Below, in pieces: positions 9,740 to 22,600 of a stretch of 64,000 nt of DNA. Origin of the DNA: Paratinospora sagittata (lineage: Eukaryota > Streptophyta > Magnoliopsida > Ranunculales > Menispermaceae); contig CM069608.1 of NCBI GenBank assembly GCA_035771175.1, positions 11,070,019 through 11,134,018 of the forward strand, read 5' to 3'. The translations under genes were made by a program, and so were the position numbers. Numbering within the stretch: the first letter of the stretch is position 1; every line of letters starts with the position of its first letter. The notes beneath the pieces were generated by a model. The model searched no databases and was not told where the DNA came from. It worked only from the letters and a program-made list of their open reading frames with translations.

Positions 9740-10900
9740 GAGGGATGATATGTGAAGGATCAAGATGATACTTTCGAAGCATGGATACATGAAAAATGTC
9801 ATGAACCTTAGACATGGATGAGGGAAGGGATAGACGATAGGCTAGTTTGCAAATACGTTCAATGATCTGAAATGGGTCAATATATCATGGAGAGAGCTTT
9901 CATTTGATCTCGAAGCGTTTGACACCTCTTGTAGGCTGGACTTTTAGAAAAATCAAGTCCCCTTTATCAAATTCTAGAGGCTGTCTCCGCTTGTCGGCAT
10001 AGCTCTTATGTTGACTTTGTGCTACACGAAGTCGCTCATTTACTAGTGTGATCTTCTTAGAAGTATCTTCAACTAGTTCTGGCCTCATTTGCGGTCGATC
10101 TGCCATATCTAACCAAGATACCGAAGATCTGCAAGGGCGACCATAGAGAGCCTCGTATGGTGCCATGCCGATATTGGTTTGGTAGCTGTTATTGTATGCA
10201 AAATCAGTCAAATGTAAGTGCTTTGCCCATCCGTCATGAAAGTCTAAAATGCAACATAGTAACATGTCCTCCAAGATTTGGATCAAACGTTTTGACCGCC
10301 CGTCAGTTTGAAGGTGAAAAGTTGTGCTCATGGTGATCCTGGAGCCCATTCTACTCTGGGCTTGGCCAAAATTTTGATGTCAATCGAGGGTCTTGATTAG
10401 AGACAATCGTGAGTGGTATGCCATGGAGGCGTATGATCTCTCTTTCATACAATTCGGCTAGCTTGGCGGGGTTATTCGTGTACTTTATTGGTAAAAAGTG
10501 TGCAAACTTTGTAAGTCTGTCAATGATAACCCAGATTGCATCCTGCCCTTTATTGTTTTGAGGCAAGGCTGTAACAAAATTCATTGCAATATTTTCCCAC
10601 TTCCATTCTCCAACAGGTAATGGCTAGAAAAGTCCAGAAAGAAGTTTGCGTTATGCCTTAACTTGTTGGCAAACGAGACATCGAGCAATGAAGTCTGCAA
10701 TAGCCTTCTTCATACCAAAGAACTAGAATTGTTGCTTGACATCTTTGTACATCTTGTCTCCCTCAGGATGCATAGCAAACCTTGAGCAATGCATTTCAGT
10801 GAGCACTTCTTTCTGAACTTCAGGATGGTTCGGTAGGCAGAGAAGGTCCTGTCCGCCGAGTAGAAGTTCTCTTTTCTCCATTAACATGAGGTCATTGGCT
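9740..10900 (-). pseudogene. Integrase (copy A)
   Basis: Two open pieces, 10351-10584 (MNFVTALP ... DRLTKFAHFLPIKY) and 9900-10349 (STTFHLQTDGRSKRLIQILE ... YNNSYQTNIGMAPYEALYGR), cover the DDE core. The zinc-binding part lies further upstream near 10650-10800. In the last catalytic block the usual QSERL reads RSKRL, so the catalytic Glu is Lys. With several stops, the enzyme is dead. Confidence 0.8.
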
Positions 10901-11049
10901 TAAGCTGCTGAAAATGTTCAAATAAGCTAAGAGTTGGCTGATAATTGAGAGAGTCGTGATCTTCCTCCTTCCTCGATGAGCTGTAAGTTAAAATTCTTCA
11001 TCTCCGTAGCCAACTTCCCCATTTCAAAGTTAAGAGTACAAGCAACATA

Positions 11050-11482
11050 AGATTTTTTACTCAGGGCATCAACCACAACATTGGCTTTCCCGGGATGGTA
11101 TTAGAGTTGAAAGTCATAATCTTTCAAAAATTCTAACCATCGTCTTTGGTGGAGGTTTAGGTCTCTCTGAGTGTAGATGTACTTGAGATTCTTGTGATCC
11201 GAGAAGACCTCAAATTGTTCCCCGTATAGGTAGTAACACCATAACTTCAGTGTGAATACGACAGCTGCAAGTTCCAAGTCATGCGTTGGGTAATTACCCT
11301 CATGAATCTTTAGTTGCCTAGAAGCATATGCAACAACCTGGCCTTCTTGCATTAGTACTGCACCTAAGCCTTGGAGAGAGACGTCGGTGTATAGTGAAAA
11401 TCCAACTCCATTTCTTGGAGTGATTAGTACCGGTGTTGTTGTGAGGCGCTTCTTCAATTCCGAAAATGAAGATTCACAAGCG
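11050..11482 (-). pseudogene. RNase H (copy A)
   Basis: The 118-residue open stretch 11101-11457 carries [30 protein letters not shown] and [15 protein letters not shown], the RNase H core of plant Ty3/gypsy Pol. It is separated from the RT by the solo LTR at 11488-14341, which interrupts the codons for the FIWNPA segment. Confidence 0.85.
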
Positions 11483-11852
11483 GGATTTGTGGCACCCCGA
11501 AAATTATTTCCTCTAGCTTATAACCTAATTGCATTTTGTCCAAACTCTATGTGTTTGCCTTGATATGTTTGGTGTTTGTTTGATGGTTGTTTAATGTTTG
11601 CATATTTGATGCTTGATAATGTATATAAATATGTGCATTATAAATTATATATGGGTCATGTTAAATTAAAGTATAATGCATGTGTTATTATTTATGCATG
11701 GGCCAATTAAACCATGAATTGATATGGGTTAGGATTGATTGAATAAAAAGATAAATGAGAATGAAAATTTGGTGTATTAGATGGATTGGACATTTAGAAT
11801 ACATGCAAGCATGAGATTGGTTAAAGTACATGTGGTTGGTATGGGTAGTATG

Positions 11853-12067
11853 AGACCAACACATGTCAAGTTGGTGCATGAGAATGGACAAGTGTCCCAT
11901 GCCCCATTTCTCTTCTCCAACACATGTCAAGTTGGTGCATGAGACCAACACATGTCAAGTTGGTGCATGAGAGTGCACAAGTGTCCCATGCCCCCATTTC
12001 TCTTCCCCAACACATGTCAAGTTGGTGCATGAGAGTGGACAAGTGTCCCATGCCCACTTCTCTTTTC
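11853..12067. repeat. Minisatellite inside the solo LTR
   Basis: The word CAACACATGTCAAGTTGGTG recurs four times, at about 11855, 11918, 11946 and 12008, each time followed by CATGAGA. In three of the units AAGTGTCCCATGCCC follows. Unit length alternates between about 26-28 and 62-64 bp, so partial units are present. Confidence 0.85.
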
Positions 12068-13514
12068 CAAGGAAGTCCTAGAGAGTGAGATGAGTGGAGG
12101 GAAAGGAAAAAAGAAGAGAAAGGAAAGAAGAAGAGAAAGAAAGAGAAAGTTGTTTTGAGGGAAGTCTCAGTAACATTTTCATCAAAGAGCTGGATCTTGG
12201 TGATATATGGTCAGATTGAGCTCAAACTTTGTCAGCCTGTTCATATCTTATGGTTATTCATTCTGGTCAGTGGAGATCTTGATTGGAGTTTTCTTCTGAG
12301 AGATATAACCTCCCAAACAAAGTTGGTCGAAAAGTCTGAATTTCTCGCGCAGTTTAGATAAAACTGCTAGATCTCATAAACCTACCGTTCGATGGATATG
12401 ATATTTCAGAGGATGGTTCATAACCAATATTTCTACATTATGAACGGTTAAGATGTTGATGGTCAAGTATTTTGTATGATATATTCATCTGAGTTCAAGT
12501 ATTTGCAGCAGGAAAGGAGAAATTGTCTGATTAGAGACTCGTTCATTAAAGAGGCTTATCTCTTTGGTCCATCGTTGGATTGAGCTGATTTTTGGACAGA
12601 AGGTTTGCTTCTTAACATACTTCAATCTGTATGGTTGATTTTGTGATTAAATATTTCTATTGGCAGCTTGATACATCTGAACAGAATATTAAATGGAAAA
12701 TTGGTAGGGTTGTTTGTATTAGGCCTAAATTTAGAATATGAACTTAGGCCTTTCCAAATAGCTTGTATGTCAACTATGTTGACCTAGTTGCCATTGTTGA
12801 TGAACCCATGATGCAACATCAGTGATATACATGGCTGAACATAGTGACCTAGTGTAAATCGGCAATATGGCCTAAGTATGGAAAATTTCATATATTTAGG
12901 GCTTTTGATGCTTTTGGCATAGAATCATTGAATTAATGCAATTTACGTCTAATTAAGCATGAGTAGGGTTGATTATACTACTGATTAGGTGGTTGTGACC
13001 ATATAATGGGTTAGGCCTACTTGTGATTGAATGGCCCAATTTGGACATGTTTATGCCTAAGGAATTGAAAATCAGTATTTTTGATTAATTGAATGGTTTA
13101 TGAATGAGAACCATGCATTAGAGGCCTAAGTCATGTGATTTGAGTAGAATGATGGGATTAGATGAGATTTAGGCTTATTGTCTATATGTGGGCTGATTTA
13201 AGGTTGATGTGTAATGTCTATGTGATTGAGCATAGGAATTGATGTATGGTTGGATATTGATGAATGTTTCAGGACCTTGATTGATTGATTCAGTTTGGTG
13301 TCCGCGAGGCTTGGTTGTGAGTAGACTTCATTTATGATTATATCTTTTATGTCATCATATCACTTATATATATTGTATATTGAAAGCATGAATGTGTTCT
13401 AATGTTTTGAATGATGCATTAATTTGATAAAACCTTATGACTTTGGTTGGGCCCATCTATCTGGCTAATAGGGAGACTTAACCTTGTCATAGGAGGGTTT
13501 TAGAAAGGAAATAT

Positions 13515-13632
13515 TTGGGGATGAGAACGGTACAGTGAAATAGATGTGCACTAGTAACCCCAAATCAACATGATTGGGGATGAGAACGGTACGGTGAAAT
13601 AGACGTGCATTAGTAACTCCAATGCATGTGGA
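13515..13632. repeat. Two-copy direct repeat (~58 bp) inside the solo LTR
   Basis: GGGGATGAGAACGGTAC(A/G)GTGAAATAGA occurs at about 13517 and again at 13575, followed each time by TGCA(C/T)TAGTAAC. Confidence 0.8.
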
Positions 13633-14346
13633 ATGTGAATCCAAATTGATAGGCTTTTACTTGCATCAAACTTATTATAAATGCTTGATATCTATATGTT
13701 ATGAGCTTTTAATCATGCTATACATTGACATGCATACATGATATTTATTGATGAGTATTGATAGCATATTTGAATTCTATTCACTGGGCATCGTTGGCTG
13801 ATCCTCATTTTCCTCTTTCAGGTCCTTCTGTTCCAAATAAGGGCAAAAGAGTAGTCATATCTTGAGGGTCTTGCCGGCGAGAGAATTCAAGGCCTCGATG
13901 TGAGTTGAGAGGTATTTTGATTGAACTATGTTTTAAATTATGATGTATTATATTTTGGACTATGTAATTATAACATTTACCACATTGTAGTATAGGTGAG
14001 TTAGGACTTGTTAGATAGACCACGTGGGCATATGACGATTTTTTTTGTACCCATAGTTTTGGACTTTATGTGTATGTCCATCTTGATGGACTATAGGGAT
14101 TATGGTTTTATTTATGGTTCATTTTTATGGATTATCTCTTGTCTTGGATGAATAATACGGTTGGTAGTTTTGTTTAGTACCTTTTTTATATTATGTCGTT
14201 GTTTGGGATAAGGCTCGTAGGGTCTCAACCACCTCACGGGGGTTGAGGAGTGGTTGGAGATGCCTAAGCCGGGCGTCCCGCCCCGGCATTCCCCAAGCCA
14301 TTCCTTGCAGGGTTGGTGGTCCGGGGTGCAGGGTCGCCATAGGATT

Positions 14347-15429
14347 CCAAATGAATCGCACGTCTTTCCGAGTGAGCTTGGTCATAGGTTCAACAATCTT
14401 TGAGAAGTCCTTGATGAAGCGTCTGTAGTAGCCAGCCAAACCAAGAAAACTTTTAATTTGAGTAATTGTGGTAGGCTGCTTCTAGTTTAAAACTGCTTCA
14501 ACCTTTAAAGGATCCACTTTAATGTCATTGCCTGAAACCACATGACCTAGGAATTGAACTCTCTTCGCCCAAAATTCGTACTTACTCAACTTTGCATATA
14601 ACTAATGGCTTCTTAAGGTCTGGAGGACAATCCTCAAATGTATCTTATGGTCTTCCTCAGTTGAATAATATATCAAGATATCATCTACAAAGACCACCAC
14701 GAATCAGTCTAAATATAGTTTGAGGATGCGGTTCATCAAATCCATGAACGCTACAGGTGTATTTGTAGACCGAACCGCATGACGAAGAACTCATAATGAC
14801 CATACCGAGTTTTGAAAGTCATTTTATATATGTCTGACTCTTTGATCAGGAGTTGATGATAGCCAGATCGTAAGTCAATCTTAGAGAAATATTTGGCATC
14901 TCTAAGTTAGTCGAACAAGTCATCGATCCTGGGCAATGGGTATTTGTTCTTGATGGTTACGTTATTCAACTTGCGATAGTCGATGCAAAGTCGTAACGAA
15001 CCATCCTTTTTGTGAACAAATAGAATTGGAGCCCCCCAGGGTAATGAACTTTTTCTGATGAAGCCATTACTCTCCAATTCCTTAAGCTATTGGTCCAACT
15101 CGACATTGGACATTCTGTATGGTAGAATTGAGATGGGTCCAGTCCCTAGTATGAGTTTGATCTCAAAATTAAATTTTTGAACTGGAGGTAGACTAGGAAG
15201 GTCATTAGAAAAACCGTTGGGAATTCAGATATAATCGTGTTATCGTGTACTTCGAAAGGGTACAGTGATGATGATTCATTGTCATCACTAAGGGATAGGG
15301 CTCGGGGTTGTGCCTTGAGGAGTGCGACAATCGAGTTTTGTATCCATTTATGAATTCCCTGAATTTTGACAAACTCTCAAAGTGGGCAAGGTTAATTAAA
15401 CTTGCTTCTTCAAACAATCAATATTTGCA
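14347..15429 (-). pseudogene. Reverse transcriptase (copy A)
   Basis: The minus strand still shows [19 protein letters not shown] (from 14439), the FVDD active-site region near 14680, and the YRKLNN/LPK region near 14940-14970, interspersed with many stops. Tekay-like RT order is clear. Interrupted on its 3' side by the solo LTR at 11488-14341. Confidence 0.8.
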
Positions 15430-15860
15430 TTCAGTGGTACGAGCCAGCCCATGCCGAGGATGATGTCCAAGTGTTTTATGTTCATCACAAGGAGATCTGC
15501 ATAAATTATCTATTTTGACATTCGAAGTTCACATTGAGAACACTTGAATTTCACATTAGTACCAGATCCTAATGGTGTTGAGACATAGATTGTGATGTAT
15601 GTGGGTTCAAGTTGCAACCCCAAGTGTCTTACTAATGCAGAAGATATAAAGGGGTGTGTAACATCCGAATCAAATAAGACATGCACCATTTTATTAAACA
15701 AAGAAAATGTACCTTCGACTACATTGTTATCTGGGAGGGGTTGTTGAACAATGGCAAACGCTCTGCCTTGTTGCCTTTGCCCCTGGTTCTTCTTGGGCTG
15801 GGCGTTAGCAGTAGGTGGGACTTGTTGAACTAGGACTGCAGGAACAAGCTGTCGCGGTTG
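15430..15860 (-). pseudogene. Aspartic protease (copy A)
   Basis: The open piece 15510-15701 contains MVHVLFDSDVTHPFISSALV. In copies B and C the active site reads DSG, so the Gly is changed here to Asp. The LGMDWL flap-side motif lies near 15450. The protease would be inactive. Confidence 0.8.
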
Positions 15861-17008
15861 TAGAGGGTGGGGGTAGATACTTTTTACATAGCCCTGCTGG
15901 CTGCAGTTGAAACAAGTTAGCCTCTGCTATTGAGGCACTTGTTGTCAGTTCTACTGGCCGTGTTGATTGTGATGTTGCAATCCACCATCCCTACCGTTGC
16001 CATTGTGGTGGCCACCCCTGCCATTGCGGCCTCCTCGGTTATGATTATGAAAACCCTGACTGCCAGGGTTAGAAGTTTCAGCCGCAGATGTTGTGGCTTC
16101 ATGTTTATGTACAGGGGCCGGGAGGGCTGGATTTTGATTAAAGTAGGGCTTCTTCTTGTTGCCCTGCTAAGTGCCCTGTTGGGAAAACGTTGCAGGCCAT
16201 TTTTCCTATTCTTCCTCTGTTCCTGCTCAAAGTTCATGGCCATATTAACCAGCACCTTGTAATTCTTGAGATCCAAAATAGACAGGGCCTGTCGAATGTC
16301 TGGACGTATGCCATTATAGAATTTTTCGGCCTTATCTCGCTCCGTTGAGATGGTGGAGAGAGAGAAGACTGACGAACTGTTAGGTTGCCCTGGTAGAGCC
16401 TTGCAAACTCCTGGTGCTTCTGCCTCTTCATTGCGCCAAGGAAGTATTCATCAATGAACAGTGACTCGAACTCTAGCCAAGTCATGTCCGTTATCTTGAC
16501 CTGGGTCTTCCTTCACTGTTATCCACCAAGTGTTAGCTCCACCAACAAGTTGGTAGGTAGTTAGTGAAATTTTTCGACCCTCGTCGACTCCCATAGCCTT
16601 GAGAACCTTCTTCGACTCATCAAACCATTTATGTGCTTCATCCCCATCAATAGTGCCAGCAAAGGTAAGGAGCTATAACCTCTTATACTTCGTGATCTGG
16701 TCGGTTTGGCTCTCCCACCCAGATCGTATAGGTGCCTGTACGGTGATCACCTGGTTGACCGCGGTCTCACGGACGACCGTTTGAACTTTCACTTTCATCG
16801 CCTCAATAAATCCGGCAAAAAAGTATTCCATGCCCGGAGGCATGACAAAGGGTGAGGGCTGAGGTAGCACTACTTACCCAGAAGTAGTAGCAGTGTCGTG
16901 TGTGGTCTGCTCTGTCCTCAGAGGCATCGATTCCTGATTTTGTATCTCAGGAGGTGCCTCCTCTGCTGGACGGACTATGCGTGGCCTCCCTTTCTTTCTG
17001 GTTTGCAT
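15861..17008 (-). pseudogene. gag (copy A)
   Basis: The start MQTRKKGRPRIVRPAEEAPP lies at 17008, with an acceptor-like TCTCCTTGCCAG ending 7 nt before the ATG. Gag parts follow in order: FFAGFIEAMK and TDQITKYKRL near 16700-16840, the capsid-like MTWLEFESLFIDEYF at 16485, then a Gly/His-rich stretch and a zinc knuckle near 15890-15930 whose His and last Cys are Tyr. Stops and frameshifts break it at several points. Confidence 0.8.
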
Positions 17009-17770
17009 TTTATCACTGGCAAGGAGAAAAATAAACTCTGTTTTGGGAACCGTAGCCAAGTATAGTGATAGGATATTCTCACCAATAAGTTCGAGAGTTC
17101 TGCAATATAAAACCACCTATTTTTCTAGGTATGGTGTATGGGTTTTGGTGAGGAATCAAAGAATCTTATGAGCCTCGTATGTTTGGCCATGGTAGGTTAG
17201 AGTGTTCATATAATAAGTAAAATTTTGAAAGTATTTCAAATGTTTTGGTTCTGGTCTTGTGAACATACATACATTTTTGAAAATCCATAGGAGTCACAGA
17301 GATTCCAAGATTAGCCTCGGTAAATATCCTAGTCTAACGTTCTCTCGCATTCTTATGTGTTCAAACTCTTTCCCTTAGTCTTTTCGACTATTATCCAAAT
17401 TCGTATGTCCCATACCACATGAATTTGGTAATAAGGGGTTTAACCAAGTTAAGTTGTATGAACACGGTCTCTACAAAACATCGACTGGAGAGGAGTTCAC
17501 TAACAGTATCGTCCAAGTTTACTCGTCCCATATCATGTAAACCTAGTGATAATATCAGTAATTCAGCTTTCCTCAGATGTTTTTCCACACAAGGTCATGA
17601 GTTTTCTTACTTTCACGTTTTATTTAGTATATTCGAATTTTGTTGTGTCCCATACCACTCCAAAATTAGTGATACAAAAGAAAAAATTGGTTGTAAGTCG
17701 GCCCACCAATCATAGTCTCAAACAAAAATTTCATTCATAAAATAAAATATTTACAATGCCAGTAATTTTC
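17009..17770 (-). other. aORF1-gag spacer with three repeats (copy A)
   Basis: This ~0.76-kb non-coding stretch is kept at almost the same length in all three copies (762, 771 and 777 bp). A GTCCCATACCAC-type word recurs at about 17406, 17525 and 17647 at ~120-bp spacing. It ends in a pyrimidine-rich CAG just before gag. Confidence 0.65.
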
Positions 17771-19321
17771 CTAATTTCCCTGCCTACTACTCCGCTTAGA
17801 TCTCCTGGTAGATGCAGAGCGACTACTAGAAGAACGTTGAGAGGTGTTTTGCCGTTCTTCTAAGTTTTGCGCAAGCATTATCAAAGCTCTATGTTCCTCA
17901 CGCATTTCAGTAAAACCAGACACTAAAAATAGTAACTGGTCAAATGGGTTAGTCGGTTGTCCCATTGATGGTTGGTAGGCTATTTGCCCTATTGGTAGAG
18001 AGTATGTTGTAGGCATTAGTAGAAAATATTGACCGTATGGTTGACCCGTAGGTGGAGAGTAGTTGGTTTGATTATACGAAGATTCCCTAACTGGGACTTC
18101 TTGGACGGTTGGATATGTTAAAGTCGAAATTTTTTGAAAAAGTGGACTCATCAGGATATCCTATCTTCTGTTATTTTGTGCCGCACAATTTTGTTGTTGT
18201 TGGTTCACAGGGAATTGTGGATTTGGCTGGTAGGGTACCTAAAGAGTTGGAAACCCTTGAGATGTCGTATTGTCTTGGGTTGGGAGGTTCCAGGAAGGTG
18301 GATTTGCCAGAACTCCCTGTTCATCCTGATTTGGTTGGGGTTGATCAAAGTTTCCTTCTAGGTTCCCAAAGAGTTCTTCCTCTATGTTCTGACCTGGTTC
18401 ATTATTTGGCGTTTCTCTAACATAAATTTTGCACCGACTTTTTCGTCGATAACCTTCAGTGTTATCGCTAGCCCTTCCGCTATTTTCCTCTGAAGTTGCG
18501 CCAAATAACTCCTCGTCTGTCACCCCTCATTTTGTGATAAAGGTTTTGGAAAAGGAGGATAGTGCAACGACTTTAGGAATCTTTGTTGAAAATTCATCAA
18601 AGGTATTGATGTTTGCCTCGTTCAGTATCTTCATGCTTAAGCCTCCATAGCCAAGGTATTCCTTTTTTGTAGAGTTTTGGATTACCCTTGACATTAGCTG
18701 GACAATGATGTGAGGTAGGGAGACTGAAATCCCCCCCTCTAAGCAGTATAGGATAAGAAGCTGAGCCCTTGACATTAAACTTCTAGTCACAACTTTCGAC
18801 AAGATGTTGTCGACTACAATCTTCCTAAGGCCTGCAAGGGGTGATTTAAAGAGATTGTTTGGGATGTAGGCGTACGTCTGTTAGGTGTATACCTTCTCGG
18901 TGAGGGAATTGAATAGTTTTTCCTTGGATTCAGCAATTTCTGCCACAGTCTGGGATTCGTGTGGATCAATGATCTTGTCTCTAATTGGAATTTCCATTAG
19001 TCGTGAGATAGTTTCGACGCTAATAAAAAATTTTACTCCCCCGATCAATGTTTCCAAGACAAGGCAAATTTTCCCCTCCTGGAGTCCCACAATATTCATG
19101 TTTTCGTAAAATAACTTCATCAAATTGAGGGAGACAACACCCCCAACATTTGTTATATTCAACCACCTCAATTTCATGAGTTTGTCGTGAAGAGAAGGAC
19201 GAAGGCGAGGATTCTTCATGTCGATACTCCTCAGTAATACAATTCTCTGTTGGTAAAGTTTCGTGAGTCTTGTCAAAACTTGTTCCCGACTACTGGAAGT
19301 CATTCTTTCACTAGAAGCCAT
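17771..19321 (-). pseudogene. aORF1, extra ORF before gag (copy A), 517 codons
   Basis: One continuous minus-strand frame runs from ATG 19321 to the stop at 17771, broken only by in-frame stops (near 18878, 18524, 18236 and 18170) and no frameshift. The first ~260 residues form a conserved block (LHDKLMKLRWLNIT, FISVETISRLMEIP, RAQLLILYCLEGG, SVSLPHIIVQLMSRVIQN). They vaguely recall the domain labelled putative plant transposon protein and the ORF1 of Ogre elements. A DEELFGAT acidic stretch, a Pro/Gln/Tyr-rich linker, a short helix and a basic Ser/Arg tail (STRRSKRSSRQ) follow. The function is unknown. A DNA- or RNA-binding role is only a guess from the tail. Confidence 0.7.
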
Positions 19322-19472
19322 TATCTTGTTGAAATGAAGATTAAACTTGTGAAATACGCAAAATATATTCCTAGTATTTTTAAGATTTATGCCTTATCCG
19401 TTGTACAACATTTTATATTTTCCTCTTGATGTTTATGTCATCATTGAATCCAAATTTTTTATTAGCAACAAG

Positions 19473-19540
19473 TTATATATATATATATATATATATATCT
19501 CATATATACATAGAAGTATATATATATATATTATAAATTT

Positions 19541-19601
<61 letters not shown>
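19473..19601. repeat. (TA)n microsatellite
   Basis: Long TA runs at 19473-19498 and 19544-19601 with a short imperfect run between, in the leader of copy A between the primer site and aORF1. Copy B has a shorter equivalent near 52100-52170. Confidence 0.95.
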
Positions 19602-19604
<3 letters not shown>

Positions 19605-19634
19605 TAAAAAAAATTTCTCCTAAGTGGTGGATTT

Positions 19635-19658
19635 GGGTGGCACTCTGATGTCACTAAA
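19635..19658 (-). other. Degenerate primer binding site (copy A)
   Basis: Next to the 5' LTR the minus strand reads TAGTGACATCAGAGTGCC, an altered form of the TGGTATCAGAGC site seen intact in copy B. Priming by initiator tRNA-Met would be impaired. Confidence 0.6.
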
Positions 19659-22600
19659 TGTCACACCCCGCCCGAACGCGCCTAAACCGGTAGAACACTC
19701 ACAGGCTGGGCGCGAATGCATTACAACAGTTACCGAGTGCGCAGGTTCACAATTGAGTACAAATCTGATTTCATGAATTGTAGAATGTATTTTTGTACAA
19801 AATATAATTGAGGGAACATCCTCCCAAAATTTTCCTATAAATAAACAAGGGGTACAAAATATAGGCCCACAAACCTCCACCCAATCTACCCTAGTCTTCT
19901 GTAAAAATGGTTAACAACGGGATGAGCTATTGCCCAATAGGTAAAATAGTTCGTGAATACAACAATTAATAAAGAAGACTTCATAATCAAACATCACATA
20001 TGCACAACATAACATCATAAACAGTACAACATGTATGAATGCATGACACCATCTCGTAATGGTTTTGTGATCGTACATAGCCCTGGATTCAGGTACTAAT
20101 GTCCATCTCCAGGTAAACCCGGATTCACATTGTAGGCCTAACGCCCGTACCTTAGGATGACATCATTTTGACCTGTAGAGTACCTGTATACGTATGCGTA
20201 TACATATTTGATGCTTGACACTCATAGGTTTGAGTGTTTTTGTATGCATTTATGTCGTTTAAAGTGCGCGTGAAGTTTCAGAACCATCGAAGACCCGTTC
20301 GACGTCAAAACATGTTGAAAATGGTGTTTTGGATCAGTGGAGCTCGCTCCTTGGAGGAAGAAATTTCTGTCACCGATTACATCAATGGCTTGATCTCCTA
20401 GATCCGCGGTCCGATTGAGCTAAAATTTTGTCAGCTTATTATTTTCTGATAGATCCTCATTATGAACAGTGAGATCTTGATCACAGATGTCTACTATGAG
20501 ATATAAGACTCCAAATACTATTTCTGGGATTTACCAATTTTCTTGTGCAGTTTTGATCAAAAAGTTTGATCTCGTAATCCTAACGTTGGATTGAGCTGAA
20601 ATTTTACCAAAAGGTTTGTAACTGAATTAAAAAAAACATTAACGGTTAAGATGTTAATTTCGTGAGTCGTTTGCAAGAAATTGATTATCTAAGTACAAGT
20701 AATTGCCGCAGGAAAATCTATTTTTTGGCAATTTTTCATGTGGGTCCAAACTTGTCTATTTAAGCAACTAGCACCTAATTTTTGACTCATTTGCTCATTT
20801 TTCATTTAGAAAATAGGGAAAAGAGCTGGAGAAGAGAAAATGAGAGGGAAGCTAGGGTTTTGGTGATGTTTCCTCAAAAATCCCTAAGGTTTGCATATTT
20901 TCCTGGTTTTCTTCCTTTAATCTCTTTAGTTTAAGCATATGAGTTGTATTTTGACCTAAGCAATGCCATAGGTTTTCAGTTGAGGGTGTTCCAAACCTAG
21001 GGTTTCTTTGCATGTATGTTTTTATGAACCCTAGTGTTGAATGGAGGCCATTGATATCATTTTTCCCAATTTCTCACTTGGATTTGGTGGAACCCTTTGT
21101 AAATGGACCTACACTTGGTTCATGGCTTTAGACTTTTCCAAATGGCTTGCATGTCATCTATGTTAGGCTTATGGACACTAGAAACTGATCCATGTATTTT
21201 GCTAGAGATTTTTATGGTGAAATCATTTGGTTTAGTACAAATGGCCCTTGCTTGGTTCATTGACCTAGGGTTGAGAACAAGCCTTGCATGTCAACTATGT
21301 TGACCTAGTGAGCATTGGTGATGAACCCATGATGCTAGATAAGTATTTTGCATGGCTGAACATGGTGACTTAGTGTAATTTTGGCCTAGGCCATGTGATT
21401 TGGAAAATTTCAATGAATTTGGGGATTTGCCCAAATTTGAGAATTTTGACCTAGACTTAGTCAATTAATGAAATTGACTGGGCAAATAGTCTAATTAACC
21501 CTATTTATGATTGAATGCCTTGTATTACAGTGGTTGGATCAACCTATTGCATTCAATTGGGTTAAATATGGGTTAATTTGGTATTAAATGGTTGAATTGA
21601 GCAATATGGGATTAGCTCATGGGTATGACCATTTTAGAATCTTAATTGGCTATGTAGTTGGGTTTAAACATGTTGTTTGGCACACTTTGGACTGATTTTC
21701 AGTATTGTCTAAACCATATCGTTTGCAGGGATTTGTGAATGATCTAAGTAACCCAAATAGGTCAATGGGGATTGAAGTGCATTTGGGTGATTGTGGCATT
21801 CTAGTGCTTTCTTGTGGTTGGAATTGGATTGGCTAAGTCTAGCCAATCAAGTTGTGAGTGTTTCTTTACTTGTGATTTCTATATGTGGCATTGTAGTATA
21901 AATGAGTCTTTAAATGTTTATCTAATGTAGTATGCATGATTTAATGGTTCATGAAATGTATTTGAGCATAGTCAGTTGGGAAAGCAATGTGGGTTGGATC
22001 TCCTAGCATGGGATTCTCTTTTAGGGAATTCCATTGAGGCTGGATGGGGATCCCTAGTTATGGACCTTGCAGAGGGTTTTATGGATTGTGTAGATAAAAT
22101 CGCCAAGACATAGTATATGTCTCGGTGGAGCGATCTTATTAGCTACATGACCCCAGAAATCTTATTAGATTACGGGTAAGAGGTCGATCGGGCAAGGGGT
22201 GTCGCGCACTTCGGCCTTTGAATTGACACTTACTCTGGAGGTGTCTAGGATTGCATGTGCATGTTTATAAAATGATATGCATTGTCTTGGTTATGACATG
22301 ATGCGTTATATTTGGCATGTGTGTAATCTTGTGTATCACCATGCTATTTAAACTGTTTTTAATGATCTTGCAATGTTTTATTTAAATGCATATATATGTT
22401 GCCACTTGTAGAGGACATCACTGAGCTTGTTGTAGCTCACTCCTCATTCCTATATTTTCAGGATCAGATAGGAAGGGGAAAGGGAAAACTTAGCTGCGGA
22501 GCGTTTCCCGTACCTTTGTGATGTAGGTGTTAGTACGCTTATTTGTATTTTGATAAATTTTACTAAATAACACCTAATGTTTATACTTAACATTTAGATA

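Larger units (their letters stand above)
11488..14341 (+). mobile_element. Solo LTR, 2.85 kb, nested in copy A pol
   Basis: It starts TGTGGCACCCCGAAAA and ends GGGTCGCCATA, near the canonical TG...CA. It is flanked by a perfect 5-bp duplication GGATT (11483-11487, 14342-14346), and removing it restores the pol order. The length, the GC-rich tail and the TTTCAG-type motif near 13810-13822 match the long LTRs of Tekay-like elements. It holds no protein domain, so it is an LTR left after recombination. Confidence 0.85.

Noticed and set aside
11853..12067. Repeat-spacer look of the minisatellite, considered as a CRISPR array
   Set aside because: Plant genome context, irregular units, and the intervening sequence is also repeated.
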